This document shows, piece after piece, positions 43,195 to 51,779 of a DNA stretch of 64,000 nt. The stretch lies in the NCBI GenBank assembly GCA_013298595.1, contig JAAFIG010000005.1, forward strand, positions 97,544 through 161,543, given 5' to 3'. Each line of letters opens with the position of its first letter. The first letter of the stretch is position 1. The notes under the pieces are model-generated. The model did no database searches, was not told the DNA's origin, and worked only from the letters and a program-made list of their open reading frames with translations. Source of the stretch: Deinococcales bacterium (lineage in GTDB: Bacteria; Deinococcota; Deinococci; Deinococcales; JAAFIG01). Made by a program: the position numbers and the translations under genes.

Positions 43195-44115
43195 ATGGTG
43201 CAAGTTCCAGTGCGAACCATCAATCGACAGCAACGTGCACAACGTCAGTTTTTAACTATTTTATCATTTCTTGCGTTGCCATTAATTCTCTATACTGTGT
43301 GGGTCATTTATCCAACCTTCCAGACGTTGTTACTCTCTGTCACCGATTGGGATGGATTGTCAAAAACATGGAATTATGTGGGTGCTGAAAATTTCAATCG
43401 TTTATTTAGCGAAGACCCTTTTCGCAAATCTATTATCAATAATATCCTTTGGATTATTGTATTTATTACTATTCCACCAGCTGCTGGACTGGGTTTAGCC
43501 ATGGTGCTTAATACCGATGTCAAATACGACCGCTTCCTGAAAACAGCGTATTACTTGCCATTGGTATTAGCAACTGTGGTTGCAGCTGTGGTTTGGGCAC
43601 AAGGTATTTACAATCCACGCACAGGTTTAATCAATACGATATTATCGCTGTTTATTGGTAAATCAGCTTTTGAAATCGAATGGTTAGGCAATCCTAACCT
43701 TGCTATTTGGAGTGTTATTGCCGTAGCCGTATGGCGACAAGTCGGCTATGTGATGATTCTCTACTTGGCTGGCTTAAAAACTGTGGATGCCGAAGTACTC
43801 GAGGCAGCCAAAATGGATGGAGCCGAAGGCTGGACACTCTTTCGGTACATGGTCTTCCCAATGCTTGCACCAGTTACCACCATCGTCGTTGTGATCAGCA
43901 TCATAGATAGTTTACGCTCCTTTGATATGGTCAACATCATGACTCGAGGTAACCCATTTGACTCGAGTAATGTGCTGGCTAATTACATGTATTTATCCTT
44001 CGAGGATTACAAGATGGGTTATGCAGCCAGTATTGCTGTGGTGCTATTTGCCATAAGCTTAGTCTTTATTTTCTTGTACTTACGAGAAGTGATGCGACAG
44101 GAGGAAGCAGCATGA
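43195..44115 (+). CDS. Sugar ABC transporter permease (MalF-like)
   Basis: Inner-membrane permease of 306 residues with six predicted transmembrane segments. The EAA loop that contacts the ATPase reads EAAKMDGAEGWTLFRYMVFPMLAP (about 203-226). The short N terminus lacks the periplasmic insert of E. coli MalF. It overlaps the next permease gene by four bases (ATGA). No ATPase gene is nearby, so a shared MsiK-type ATPase encoded elsewhere probably energises the transporter. Confidence 0.93.
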   Translation: MVQVPVRTINRQQRAQRQFLTILSFLALPLILYTVWVIYPTFQTLLLSVTDWDGLSKTWNYVGAENFNRLFSEDPFRKSIINNILWIIVFITIPPAAGLGLAMVLNTDVKYDRFLKTAYYLPLVLATVVAAVVWAQGIYNPRTGLINTILSLFIGKSAFEIEWLGNPNLAIWSVIAVAVWRQVGYVMILYLAGLKTVDAEVLEAAKMDGAEGWTLFRYMVFPMLAPVTTIVVVISIIDSLRSFDMVNIMTRGNPFDSSNVLANYMYLSFEDYKMGYAASIAVVLFAISLVFIFLYLREVMRQEEAA

Positions 44116-44984
44116 GCGCCACAGTACAAGAAATGCGAAGTATCGCCACGAAAAAAGAGAAGAAAAGAGGAGTGCATCCAGTCATTCTAGCAATCGTCTG
44201 GATTGGTGCATTCGTTTGGTTGATACCCATTGCAGGGGCTGTACTCACCAGTTTGCGTGGCTTTGACGACTTTAATGCTCGAGGTTTCTGGAGTATCCCT
44301 GAATCTTTGACCCTAGACAATTACGTGCGTGCATGGGGTCGAATGGGTATCAATCGGTACTTGCTTAATAGCTTTGTGATCACTATCCCATCGTTAATTG
44401 GTTGTGTGATGTTGGCAAGTATGTGTTCATATGCCTTGGTGCGATTTCAGTTCAAACTGGCTAAACCACTGTACTTTATGTTTGTTGGTGGATTACTTTT
44501 GCCTTTTCAAATGTTGCTGCTACCTGTGTTCAAACTGAGCAACGATTTTGGTATTTATAACACTTACTGGGCACTGATTTTCTTTCACACTGCTTTCCAA
44601 CTTGCCTTTAGTACCTTTGTTCTGCGTAACTTTATGAAAACAGTACCAGCCAGTTTATTTGAAAGCGCCATGATAGACGGCGCAGGAGAATGGACAATTT
44701 TCTTACGAATCGCTTTTCCACTCATGCTGCCCGGTATTGCCAGTCTAGCTACCCTCGAGTTCACATGGATTTTTAACGATTACCTCTGGGCTTTGGTACT
44801 GGTGACTGACAACGCCTTAAAACCAATCACCACTGGTTTAGCCAATTTACGAGGGCAATTTACCACCGATTACCCTTTAATTGTGGCTGGTAGTATTCTT
44901 GCCTGCACCCCAACGTTAATTGTTTTCTTTGCCTTGCAACGCTACTTCATTGGTGGTTTAACTGTTGGCGCAACCAAAGGTTAA
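44112..44984 (+). CDS. Sugar ABC transporter permease (MalG-like)
   Basis: Second permease of the heterodimer, 290 residues, with six transmembrane segments and the EAA loop ESAMIDGAGEWTIFLRIAFPLMLPG (about 183-207). It has the usual short cytoplasmic N terminus. Four-base overlap with the upstream permease and a perfect terminator at 45002 define the end of the operon. Confidence 0.93.
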   Translation: MSATVQEMRSIATKKEKKRGVHPVILAIVWIGAFVWLIPIAGAVLTSLRGFDDFNARGFWSIPESLTLDNYVRAWGRMGINRYLLNSFVITIPSLIGCVMLASMCSYALVRFQFKLAKPLYFMFVGGLLLPFQMLLLPVFKLSNDFGIYNTYWALIFFHTAFQLAFSTFVLRNFMKTVPASLFESAMIDGAGEWTIFLRIAFPLMLPGIASLATLEFTWIFNDYLWALVLVTDNALKPITTGLANLRGQFTTDYPLIVAGSILACTPTLIVFFALQRYFIGGLTVGATKG

Positions 44985-45001
44985 ACCTTATCCTGCACAA
45001 C

Positions 45002-45037
45002 AAAAATACGACTGCTCGAGGTAGCAGTCGTATTTTT
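45002..45037. terminator. Perfect bidirectional terminator after the transporter operon
   Basis: Perfect 15-bp stem AAAAATACGACTGCT / AGCAGTCGTATTTTT with a 6-base loop that, with its last paired bases, contains CTCGAG. A- and T-runs on both sides would terminate in either direction. Confidence 0.95.
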
Positions 45038-45053
45038 ATAGCTCGAGCCAAAA

Positions 45054-45077
45054 TCCAGTCACGCTCCAGTCACGCAC
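45054..45077 (+). repeat. Short tandem repeat CCAGTCACGCT
   Basis: CCAGTCACG occurs twice at an 11-base spacing just before the small gene at 45111. It may be a regulatory direct repeat or a chance duplication. Confidence 0.4.
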
Positions 45078-45110
45078 CCTTGGGTAAGGTACAGCCAAGG
45101 AGAACAACCC

Positions 45111-45308
45111 ATGCGAAAAAAATCCCCAGAATACTTACGACGTGCCAAGCAACGATTCCTCGAGGGCTTATGGTATCGAACACCTATCGAAGCTGTTGAA
45201 GCAGGTAAACGTACCCTCGAGCAATGGGCGGATATCCTGAGCGAAGAACGTGAACTCGAGCGGCGCACTGCTAGAATTGCTGAGGTTGCAGTGCACTATC
45301 TCGAGTAA
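45111..45308 (+). CDS. Small helical charged protein, unknown
   Basis: A 65-residue protein with a good AAGGAGAAC ribosome-binding site, rich in Arg, Glu and Ala and predicted to be helical (EYLRRAKQRFLEGLWYRTPIEAVEAGKRTLEQWADILSEERELERR). It contains several in-frame CTCGAG (Leu-Glu) copies, so it is native to this genome's pattern. It is a stand-alone transcription unit between two terminators. No family recognised. Confidence 0.65.
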   Translation: MRKKSPEYLRRAKQRFLEGLWYRTPIEAVEAGKRTLEQWADILSEERELERRTARIAEVAVHYLE

Positions 45309-45313
45309 AAAAT

Positions 45314-45340
45314 ACCGACCTTGAAAACTTCAAGGTCGGT
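45314..45340. terminator. Terminator between the small gene and alaS
   Basis: Perfect 12-bp stem ACCGACCTTGAA / TTCAAGGTCGGT with a 3-base loop, preceded by AAAAAAT. It chiefly ends the leftward alaS transcript and may also end the small rightward gene. Confidence 0.88.
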
Positions 45341-45352
45341 TTACGAAAAAAA

Positions 45353-48055
45353 TTAGTTAAAAACGGTCTCGAGTGCAGCCAGTGCCGCACTGACATCTTT
45401 AATACCACCCGCTTGTGCCATGGCTGGGCTGCCACCGCCATTGCCACCACCTGCTTGGGCAAGTTTACGAATAATATCGCCAGCTTTGATGCCTTTGCTG
45501 TTTGCTTCTTTGGAAACTTTGACCACAATACCGCCACCTGAACCAACCACAACAATATCAGCTTTGCTTTTGTCCATCAGATCGTCCGCCGCAGTTTTCA
45601 AGGCTGCACCTTCGACTCCCTCGAGTTGTAATCGAGCCGCTTTGAAGCCAGCAATCTCGAGGCTGTCCACATTTGCGCCCCCAGCAGTTTGGGCGCGAAC
45701 CACAGCGGCTTTGAGGTTAGCAATTTCTTTGGCAGCCACTTTTTGTTCATCGAATAATTTTTCTAAGCGCTCAGGTAATTGCTCTGGGGTGGTGGTTAAG
45801 GCTCGAGCGGCGTTTTTCAATTGTTCGATAGCAGAGCGCGTGTATTGCACAGCTGCTTCACCACAAAGAGCTTCGATACGGCGCACGCCTGCTTTGATAC
45901 TTTCTTCGGAAACAATTACAAAGCTGCCAATTGAACCTGTGCTTGGCACATGTGTACCACCGCAGAGTTCTTTGCTCGAGATTTGTTTGACACTGTCTAA
46001 AATACCAATGCTCGAGACATCACCGTTTACGCTAACCACTCGGACAACATCGCCGTATTTTTCGCCGAATAATGCCATAGCACCTGTTTTACGGGCAGCT
46101 TCCAGACTCATATTTTCGGCGCTGACACTAAAATCAGCTTGAATCCAACGATTAACCAGCATTTCAACTTTGCTCAGGTCGTCGCTCGAGACGCTTTCGG
46201 CATGGGTGAAATCAAATCGTAAGCGATCTGGTGCCACATACGAACCCGCTTGGTTAACACTCGAGCCAAGCACAGCACGCAGGGCAGCTTGCAATAAGTG
46301 GGTGGCTGTGTGGTGCCGTTCTGTGGCGCGGCGAGCAGATGTTTCGACACTGGCTTGGACGTTATCCTCGAGTTTGATTGTGCCACGTAAAATCGTGCCT
46401 TCGTGAACAAAAACCCCTTGAGCAGTTTTGAAAGTGTTTGCCACAGCAATTTCTCCGCTTTGCATCGCCGAAATTGTCCAGTGCAACATGCCAGTATCAC
46501 CGATTTGACCGCCGCCCTCAGCATAAAATGGCGTGGACTCGAGAATAATTTGTACCAATGCGCCTTCGCTGGCACTCGAGACAAGTTCGTCATTGGCAAC
46601 AATACCAATCACTTTGGCAGTGGTTTGGGTACTCGAGTAACCGACAAAATCGGTGGCAGCAATACTCTCGAGTAGATTGCTTTGCCCTTCAAATAAGCCG
46701 CGCTTAAATTTGCTGGCACCTCGAGCCAAGGCTTGGGCTTTTTTTAGCGCAGCTTTGTAGCCGTCTTCGTCTACGCTAACCCCACGTTCTTCGACAATTT
46801 CTTTGGTTAAATCCAGTGGAAAACCAAAAGTATCATAGAGCGTAAACGCGTCATCACCCGAGAGTACATCACCTGATTTTTTGTGCTCGAGTAATTTCTC
46901 GAGGCGAATAATACCTTTGCCAAGGGTTTCAAGAAAACTGGTTTCCTCGAGTCTGATTTGTTTCGCCACACTTTCGGCAGCGCCAACCAGTTCTGGATAA
47001 GCCACTCCTAGGGTTTCGACAACAATTGGTACAAGTGTGTAAAGAATCGGTTCTTTTAAGCCAAGCAAATACGCATGACGGCTGGCACGACGCATGACTT
47101 TACGCACCACATACTCGCGTTCGCCAGTGCCAAAGGTGACTCCATCAGTTAATGTCATGGTGACCATCCGAAGATGCTCGGCAATCACTCGGTGCGAAAC
47201 ACTTTTGGTGCCTTGGTATGGCTTGCCCGACATTTTGACAACGGCACTAATCAAGGGTTTGAAATCGTCAGTGTCGTACAAATCAGCTACATCCTGAGCG
47301 ATCAGTACCGCCCGAATTAACCCAAGCCCAGTATCAATGTTGCGCCGTCCCAAATCCTCGAGCGCGCCCGTTCCATCTTCGCCATCGGAACGGTTATAGC
47401 CTGGGAAAACCAAATTCCAAAACTCGAGAAAACGATCAGATTCAGGGTTTTTAGCATAATCTTCCCAAGTATCGGTGCCGAATGCTTCGCCGCGATCATA
47501 AAAAATTTCGGAACACGGACCACACGGACCGTTCGGACCTTTTTTCGGTGCATTCTGCGGCCAGAAATTCTCGTCAGCATCGAAACGATTGACTCGAGAT
47601 GGGTCTAAACCAACATTTTTTGTCCAGTATTCAAAAGCTTCTTCGTCGTCTTTGTAAATGGTCACATAAATTTTATTGCCATCAAAACCAAGCCACTGCG
47701 GGTCAGTAATAAATTCCCATGCCCATTCAATAGCTTCTTTTTTGAAGTAACTATCGAAACTAAAATTACCCATCATTTCAAAAAAAGAGCAGTGCCGTAG
47801 CGTCCGCCCGACGTTTTCGATATCACCAATCCGAATCACTTTTTGAGCCGTGGTCACCCGTTTCCATTCGCCTTCAACCCCAGCAAATTTAGCAGGTGCG
47901 CCAACAAATTGCGGCTTAAACTGCGACATACCTGCCACACTAAACATCAGCGTAGGATCGGTATACACAGGAATTGGATGCGAAGGAAAACGCAAATGTC
48001 CTTTGGACTCAAAAAAAGACAAATATTTTTCACGGATTTGGGAAGTAGATAACAT
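45353..48055 (-). CDS. alaS: Alanyl-tRNA synthetase
   Basis: Class II synthetase charging tRNA-Ala, 900 residues with all expected domains. The catalytic core holds RVTTAQKVIR, SFFEMMGNFSFDSYFKKEAI (about 92) and GPCGPCSEIFYDRG (about 165-178). The editing domain has HHTATHLL (about 572) and ELCGGTHVPSTGSIG (about 675), whose His and Cys residues bind zinc. A C-terminal DHHA1 domain ends GGGNGGGSPAMAQAGG. The frame extends 12 codons upstream, but ATG 48055 (MLSTSQIREKYLSFFE) matches the family start. No T-box was seen upstream. Confidence 0.97.
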   Translation of the reverse strand: MLSTSQIREKYLSFFESKGHLRFPSHPIPVYTDPTLMFSVAGMSQFKPQFVGAPAKFAGVEGEWKRVTTAQKVIRIGDIENVGRTLRHCSFFEMMGNFSFDSYFKKEAIEWAWEFITDPQWLGFDGNKIYVTIYKDDEEAFEYWTKNVGLDPSRVNRFDADENFWPQNAPKKGPNGPCGPCSEIFYDRGEAFGTDTWEDYAKNPESDRFLEFWNLVFPGYNRSDGEDGTGALEDLGRRNIDTGLGLIRAVLIAQDVADLYDTDDFKPLISAVVKMSGKPYQGTKSVSHRVIAEHLRMVTMTLTDGVTFGTGEREYVVRKVMRRASRHAYLLGLKEPILYTLVPIVVETLGVAYPELVGAAESVAKQIRLEETSFLETLGKGIIRLEKLLEHKKSGDVLSGDDAFTLYDTFGFPLDLTKEIVEERGVSVDEDGYKAALKKAQALARGASKFKRGLFEGQSNLLESIAATDFVGYSSTQTTAKVIGIVANDELVSSASEGALVQIILESTPFYAEGGGQIGDTGMLHWTISAMQSGEIAVANTFKTAQGVFVHEGTILRGTIKLEDNVQASVETSARRATERHHTATHLLQAALRAVLGSSVNQAGSYVAPDRLRFDFTHAESVSSDDLSKVEMLVNRWIQADFSVSAENMSLEAARKTGAMALFGEKYGDVVRVVSVNGDVSSIGILDSVKQISSKELCGGTHVPSTGSIGSFVIVSEESIKAGVRRIEALCGEAAVQYTRSAIEQLKNAARALTTTPEQLPERLEKLFDEQKVAAKEIANLKAAVVRAQTAGGANVDSLEIAGFKAARLQLEGVEGAALKTAADDLMDKSKADIVVVGSGGGIVVKVSKEANSKGIKAGDIIRKLAQAGGGNGGGSPAMAQAGGIKDVSAALAALETVFN

Positions 48056-48140
48056 AACCTGCCGAGTGTACCAAACCTCGAGACAAAACAAAACGCAAAA
48101 TAGCCTATTGTCTATGTGCTACGATTTGCCTCAAGAACCC

Positions 48141-49004
48141 ATGAACAGAACCATCGCCGAATTACCCAAACTGGCGTGCCGAGACCATATCCTCGAGACA
48201 ACACCCAACCGCCTTGGTTGGCTTGAAACAGTACCAAAACATGAACAACAAAACCGTGATGCACTCTGGTTGCGCTTGAAAACAGACGGGTACTTATTCA
48301 TCAAAAATGCCATACCCCGTACCGCTTCACTCGAGTTTCGGCAATACTACTTTGTAGCTTTACAAAGCACAGGTTTACTCGAACCAACCACCAACCCCAA
48401 AGATGGCATTGCAGCTCGAGCCGAATTTGACCGCGCCATGCTACGAAAAATATTATTTGAAGAGATTGTTTCAGGAGCCACCTACGCAGCATTTTGCGAA
48501 TCTATTCGCAGTTTTTTTACTTGGTTATTCGACAGCCAAGTCCATCTGCACCAACGCAAACTGATTCGTCACGCTCGAGTGGACGAAACATGGGTTACAC
48601 CTGCCCATTACGACCTTGTGTACTTACGCGAAGGCACCAAAAATTTGTTATCTGCCTGGATACCACTCGGCGACTGCCCCGTCGAACGAGGCGGACTCAC
48701 CTACCTCGAGCGAAGTCACAAACACTACGCCATCCAAGACCAACTCGAGAACGGACAACGCCGCGCCGAACACATCAGTTACGACCTACCAGCCCTTGCC
48801 AACCAACTCGAGTCACGCTGGTTAATTGCCGATTACCAAGCAGGCGATATGGTCGTACACAGCCCGTACTTACTTCACGCCAGCTTAAACAACATAGACC
48901 CAAACAATGCCATGCGATTATCCACCGATATTCGTTACCAACCATTGCACGAAACCATAGATCCACGCTGGCAGAATCATTGGCATGAAGATGATGGGTT
49001 ATGA
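48141..49004 (+). CDS. Phytanoyl-CoA dioxygenase (PhyH) family protein
   Basis: Probable non-haem Fe(II)/2-oxoglutarate oxygenase of 287 residues. The facial triad is likely His and Asp in PAHYDLVYLREG (about 154) and His in VVHSPYLLHAS (about 235), with the 2-oxoglutarate-binding Arg in MRLSTDIRYQP (about 252). The PhyH family hydroxylates small molecules in catabolism or secondary metabolism; the substrate is unknown. The frame extends far upstream through alaS; I chose ATG 48141, with ATG 48114 as the alternative. Neither has a clear ribosome-binding site. Confidence 0.82.
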   Translation: MNRTIAELPKLACRDHILETTPNRLGWLETVPKHEQQNRDALWLRLKTDGYLFIKNAIPRTASLEFRQYYFVALQSTGLLEPTTNPKDGIAARAEFDRAMLRKILFEEIVSGATYAAFCESIRSFFTWLFDSQVHLHQRKLIRHARVDETWVTPAHYDLVYLREGTKNLLSAWIPLGDCPVERGGLTYLERSHKHYAIQDQLENGQRRAEHISYDLPALANQLESRWLIADYQAGDMVVHSPYLLHASLNNIDPNNAMRLSTDIRYQPLHETIDPRWQNHWHEDDGL

Positions 49005-49013
49005 AATACCGCT

Positions 49014-49174
49014 CTACCCCTCTGATGCGCCTCGCTCGTCACCTCCCCAAACTTCGTTTGGGAGAGGCTTTTGAGGCATTTAGTGCTTGTGCTCAGGTTT
49101 TAAGTTCTTAGCCTCCCCAAATGCTCGGCATTTGGGGAGGTGGCAAGGAGCGAAGCGACGCGTCGGAGGGGTAG
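49014..49174. repeat. MITE-like inverted-repeat element of about 160 bp
   Basis: Outer arms of about 40 bases beginning CTACCCCTC on one side and ending GGAGGGGTAG on the other pair imperfectly. Inside are two further palindromes: CCTCCCCAAACTTCGTTTGGGAG (49041-49064 region) and CCTCCCCAAATG...CATTTGGGGAGG (49112-49140). It carries no gene and lies 9 bases from the 3' end of a DUF559 endonuclease-like gene. It looks like a small non-autonomous repetitive element; its copy number in the genome is unknown. Confidence 0.75.
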
Positions 49175-49182
49175 TATGCTTT

Positions 49183-49518
49183 TTATCTTTTAATGCCAAC
49201 TTCTTGGAGACAATCAATGACTGATTGCAACTCCTCGAGTACAGTGCGATTTTCAAAGCGAATAATTTTGATGCCATGTTGCTCGAGTATTGTGGTGCGT
49301 GCGTTGTCTCGAGCGATACCTTCTGGGGTGTAGTGGTGTGCGCCGTCGAGTTCAATGCCGAGTTTTAGTTTGGCACAGTAGAAATCGAGGATGAAACCTG
49401 CGAGTACATGTTGTCGGCGTATTTTGGGTTTGCAGTATCGCAGGTGTTCGTACCAGAGGTGTTGTTCGGCTCGCGTGGCAGTTTTTCGTAATGCTCGAGC
49501 CAGTGGCGTGAGGTTCAT
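49183..49518 (-). CDS. DUF559 (Vsr-like) endonuclease-domain protein
   Basis: A 111-residue protein of the DUF559 family, which shares the PD-(D/E)xK-like fold of very-short-patch-repair endonucleases. The core FILDFYCAKLKLGIELDGAHHY (about 45-66) carries the catalytic acidic residues, and GIKIIRFENRTVL follows. ATG 49518 overlaps the SDR stop by four bases (ATGA), so translation is probably coupled. Its function is unknown; the adjacent palindromic element suggests a link between nuclease and repeat. Confidence 0.85.
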   Translation of the reverse strand: MNLTPLARALRKTATRAEQHLWYEHLRYCKPKIRRQHVLAGFILDFYCAKLKLGIELDGAHHYTPEGIARDNARTTILEQHGIKIIRFENRTVLEELQSVIDCLQEVGIKR

Positions 49519-50297
49519 GACAGGACTGTGCCACCATCTATGTTGATGCCTTGTCCTGTGATGGCTGCGGCGTGGTTTGAGCATAAGAACACGGCGAGGG
49601 CGGCAACTTCTTCGCTTGCAACCATGCGTCCAAGGGGTACGTCTTTGATCAGGCTTTTGGTGGCTTCTTCTCGAGTGCGCCCCGTTTTTTCGATGATATT
49701 TTGAATGGTTTGTTCAACCATTTCGGTGTGTACCCAGCCCGGGCAGATGGCGTTGACGGTAATATTTTTGCTGGCGTAATCAAGGGCAACACTGCGGGTT
49801 AGTCCAAGCATGGCGTGTTTGCTAGCGTTGTAGGCAGCACTGTATCGCAAACCTGCTTTGGCGGCGATACTGGCGATGTTGATGATGCGCCCCCAGCCTT
49901 GGGATACCATGCCGTCTATGGTCAGTTGCATCAGTTTCATGGCGGATTCAACATTGACGCGTTGAATTTTTTGCCACAGCGCTTCGTCCATATCGGTAAA
50001 TTTAATCCCTTGGGTGATGCCAGCGTTGTTAATCAGGATGTCTACATGCCCAAATTCGGCGGTGGCTCTCGAGATTAAAGTGTTTAAACTGCTAAAATCT
50101 GCAATATCGGCTGGGACGGCGATGGCTTTTTTGCCTTTGGTGGTGATCTCTGCGACCAATGCCTCGAGTTCAGTTTGGCTGCGAGCTGTGACAATAATAT
50201 CTGCACCTACGTCGGCGAGGGCAAGGGCTGTGGCTCGTCCGATACCTCGAGATGCGCCGGTAATCAGGGCAGATTTTCCTGTTAAATCTATTTGCAT
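49515..50297 (-). CDS. Short-chain dehydrogenase/reductase
   Basis: Classical SDR oxidoreductase of 260 residues. The cofactor motif is TGASRGIG (13-20), with NNAG (about 90), the catalytic Ser in IASIAAKAG and YSAAYNASK (Tyr/Lys about 152-160), then the ICPGWVHTEM loop (about 184). It resembles FabG and 3-hydroxybutyrate dehydrogenases (the latter suggested by the GWVHTEMVEQTI segment); either acyl-chain reduction or hydroxybutyrate oxidation is possible. It is in a leftward run with the PH-domain and quinone-oxidoreductase genes. Confidence 0.9.
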   Translation of the reverse strand: MQIDLTGKSALITGASRGIGRATALALADVGADIIVTARSQTELEALVAEITTKGKKAIAVPADIADFSSLNTLISRATAEFGHVDILINNAGITQGIKFTDMDEALWQKIQRVNVESAMKLMQLTIDGMVSQGWGRIINIASIAAKAGLRYSAAYNASKHAMLGLTRSVALDYASKNITVNAICPGWVHTEMVEQTIQNIIEKTGRTREEATKSLIKDVPLGRMVASEEVAALAVFLCSNHAAAITGQGINIDGGTVLS

Positions 50298-50306
50298 AAC
50301 ATTCCT

Positions 50307-50681
50307 TTAGAGCACAGCTTGGCTGAGCATTTTGTAGACGGTATCGATGTCTTCGCCTTTACGAAACGATAATGAAATGGGTGCTGATTGCCCGACCACC
50401 CAGAGTTTAATTTCTGCGTCTAGGTCTAGCATCCCAGCATTTTCTTTGGAAAAACTCGAGATGCGGTTGTAAGGAATGGTCAGGGTTTCGATTTTAGAAC
50501 CGGTTAAACCTTGTTTGTTGACAAAGATCACGCGTTTGTTGGTAAAAACAAATTGGTCACGAATCAATTTATACCCAGCAATAATGGTTTCTTCGGGGAT
50601 TAACAAATTGCCATAATCCTTCTCGAGTTGCTGCAAACTAACACCACTGGCATGACCGAGTAACCCACTGAGTAATCCCAT
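50307..50681 (-). CDS. Bacterial PH domain protein (YvbH-like)
   Basis: A 124-residue single bacterial pleckstrin-homology domain. The pattern EETIIAGYKLIRDQFVFTNKRVIFVNKQGLTGSKIETLTIPYNRISSFSKE is typical of the YvbH/DUF1696 group. These proteins form oligomeric rings, but their role is not established. It lies between quinone oxidoreductase and SDR genes with 3- and 9-base gaps, so all four leftward genes (49183-51662) probably form one operon. Confidence 0.88.
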   Translation of the reverse strand: MGLLSGLLGHASGVSLQQLEKDYGNLLIPEETIIAGYKLIRDQFVFTNKRVIFVNKQGLTGSKIETLTIPYNRISSFSKENAGMLDLDAEIKLWVVGQSAPISLSFRKGEDIDTVYKMLSQAVL

Positions 50682-50684
50682 GAT

Positions 50685-51662
50685 TTACGCTCCTGATGGT
50701 TCGATCAGCACTTTGCCTGTGCTGGCGCGGGAGAACACAAAATCAAAAGCTTTACCAGCCGTCTCGAGACTGAATACTTCGCCAACTTGTGGTTTGGCTT
50801 TGCCACTCTCGAGTAAGGGGTAAATAAATTGGCTGGCTGCAATCATTTCAGCACTGTTGCCCATAAATGGGGTTAACCAAACTCCAATCACCGATACATT
50901 TTTTTTCATTAACATGGTTGGGTTGAGTTCGGCACTTTCGCGGCTGGCATTGCCAATCACCATCACCCGACCTAAGTTATTCATGACACTTAATCGATCA
51001 GAAAAACCATGTCCACCAGCCACAGACAAGTACACATCCACACCATTTGGGGCAAACTCGAGAATTTTTTGTCGCAACTCTGAGTCATCACCAAGAAATG
51101 TTGCATCGGCACCTAGGCTTTTGGCAAGCTCGAGTTTAGCGGTACTCGAAGCAGTAGCAATCACCGTGCAGTTCATGGCTTTTGCTAGTTGAATACTGGC
51201 GGTACCCAGTGCACCAGCAGCAGCTTCGACCCAAACCACTTCTTTTTCTTGGACTCGACCGAGGGTTTTTAAGGCAAAGTACGCGGTGTAAAACGATACT
51301 GGTAAAGCCGCCGCTTCTCGACCATTCAGATTCGCTGGGATAGGTAAGCAAGCTGCGGCTTGAACCGTGGCATACTCGGCAAAAGCACCGCTGCCACCAA
51401 GGGCTGCCACCAATTGCCCTTCTTTAAGGTGTGTCACACCTTCGCCTACGGCTGCTACAACGCCGCTGAATTCCATACCCGGTGTGTAAGGCGTGCGTGT
51501 GCGGGTTAAGTACTCGCCACGAACTGCCAGAATATCGGCAAAGTTCAAGCCCACACTCGAGACTTTTAACAATACCTGCCCTTTGCGAACGCTTGGCACA
51601 GGAATGGTTTGCACTTGCAAAACCTCGGGTCCGCCGAGTTCTTGCACAACGATGGCTTTCAT
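50685..51662 (-). CDS. Quinone oxidoreductase (medium-chain dehydrogenase family)
   Basis: NADPH-dependent oxidoreductase of about 325 residues in the zinc-independent QOR branch. It has KVSSVGLNFADILAVRGEY (about 33), GMEFSGVVAAVGEGV (about 59) and a Rossmann motif region WVEAAAGALGTASIQLAKAM (about 138). It probably reduces quinones or enones. The start is taken at ATG 51662 (MKAIVVQELGGPEVL); a GTG five codons upstream is possible. It is the first gene of a leftward operon with PH, SDR and DUF559 genes. Confidence 0.9.
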   Translation of the reverse strand: MKAIVVQELGGPEVLQVQTIPVPSVRKGQVLLKVSSVGLNFADILAVRGEYLTRTRTPYTPGMEFSGVVAAVGEGVTHLKEGQLVAALGGSGAFAEYATVQAAACLPIPANLNGREAAALPVSFYTAYFALKTLGRVQEKEVVWVEAAAGALGTASIQLAKAMNCTVIATASSTAKLELAKSLGADATFLGDDSELRQKILEFAPNGVDVYLSVAGGHGFSDRLSVMNNLGRVMVIGNASRESAELNPTMLMKKNVSVIGVWLTPFMGNSAEMIAASQFIYPLLESGKAKPQVGEVFSLETAGKAFDFVFSRASTGKVLIEPSGA

Positions 51663-51779
51663 GGATTCTGGAATCACACCTTAGCTTAGCACTTTGCGTT
51701 TTCTCAGTTGCTTGTGCGGTTTCTCATGACTGTACAAGGCAGACTGCGTTTAGCATGAACAAGCAAGACGGAGGTTCTT

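Noticed and set aside
45420-46142. 240-codon plus-strand frame inside alaS
   Set aside because: It is an antisense shadow: alaS is complete with all motifs, and this frame's product is low-complexity Ser/Thr/Pro with no ribosome-binding site.
47850-48140. N-terminal extension of the PhyH-family protein
   Set aside because: It would overlap the alaS 5' end, and the extra residues are the antisense of the conserved alanyl-tRNA synthetase N terminus.
49352-49537. Alternative minus-strand frame overlapping the DUF559 and SDR genes
   Set aside because: It is out of frame with both conserved proteins and has no recognisable residues.
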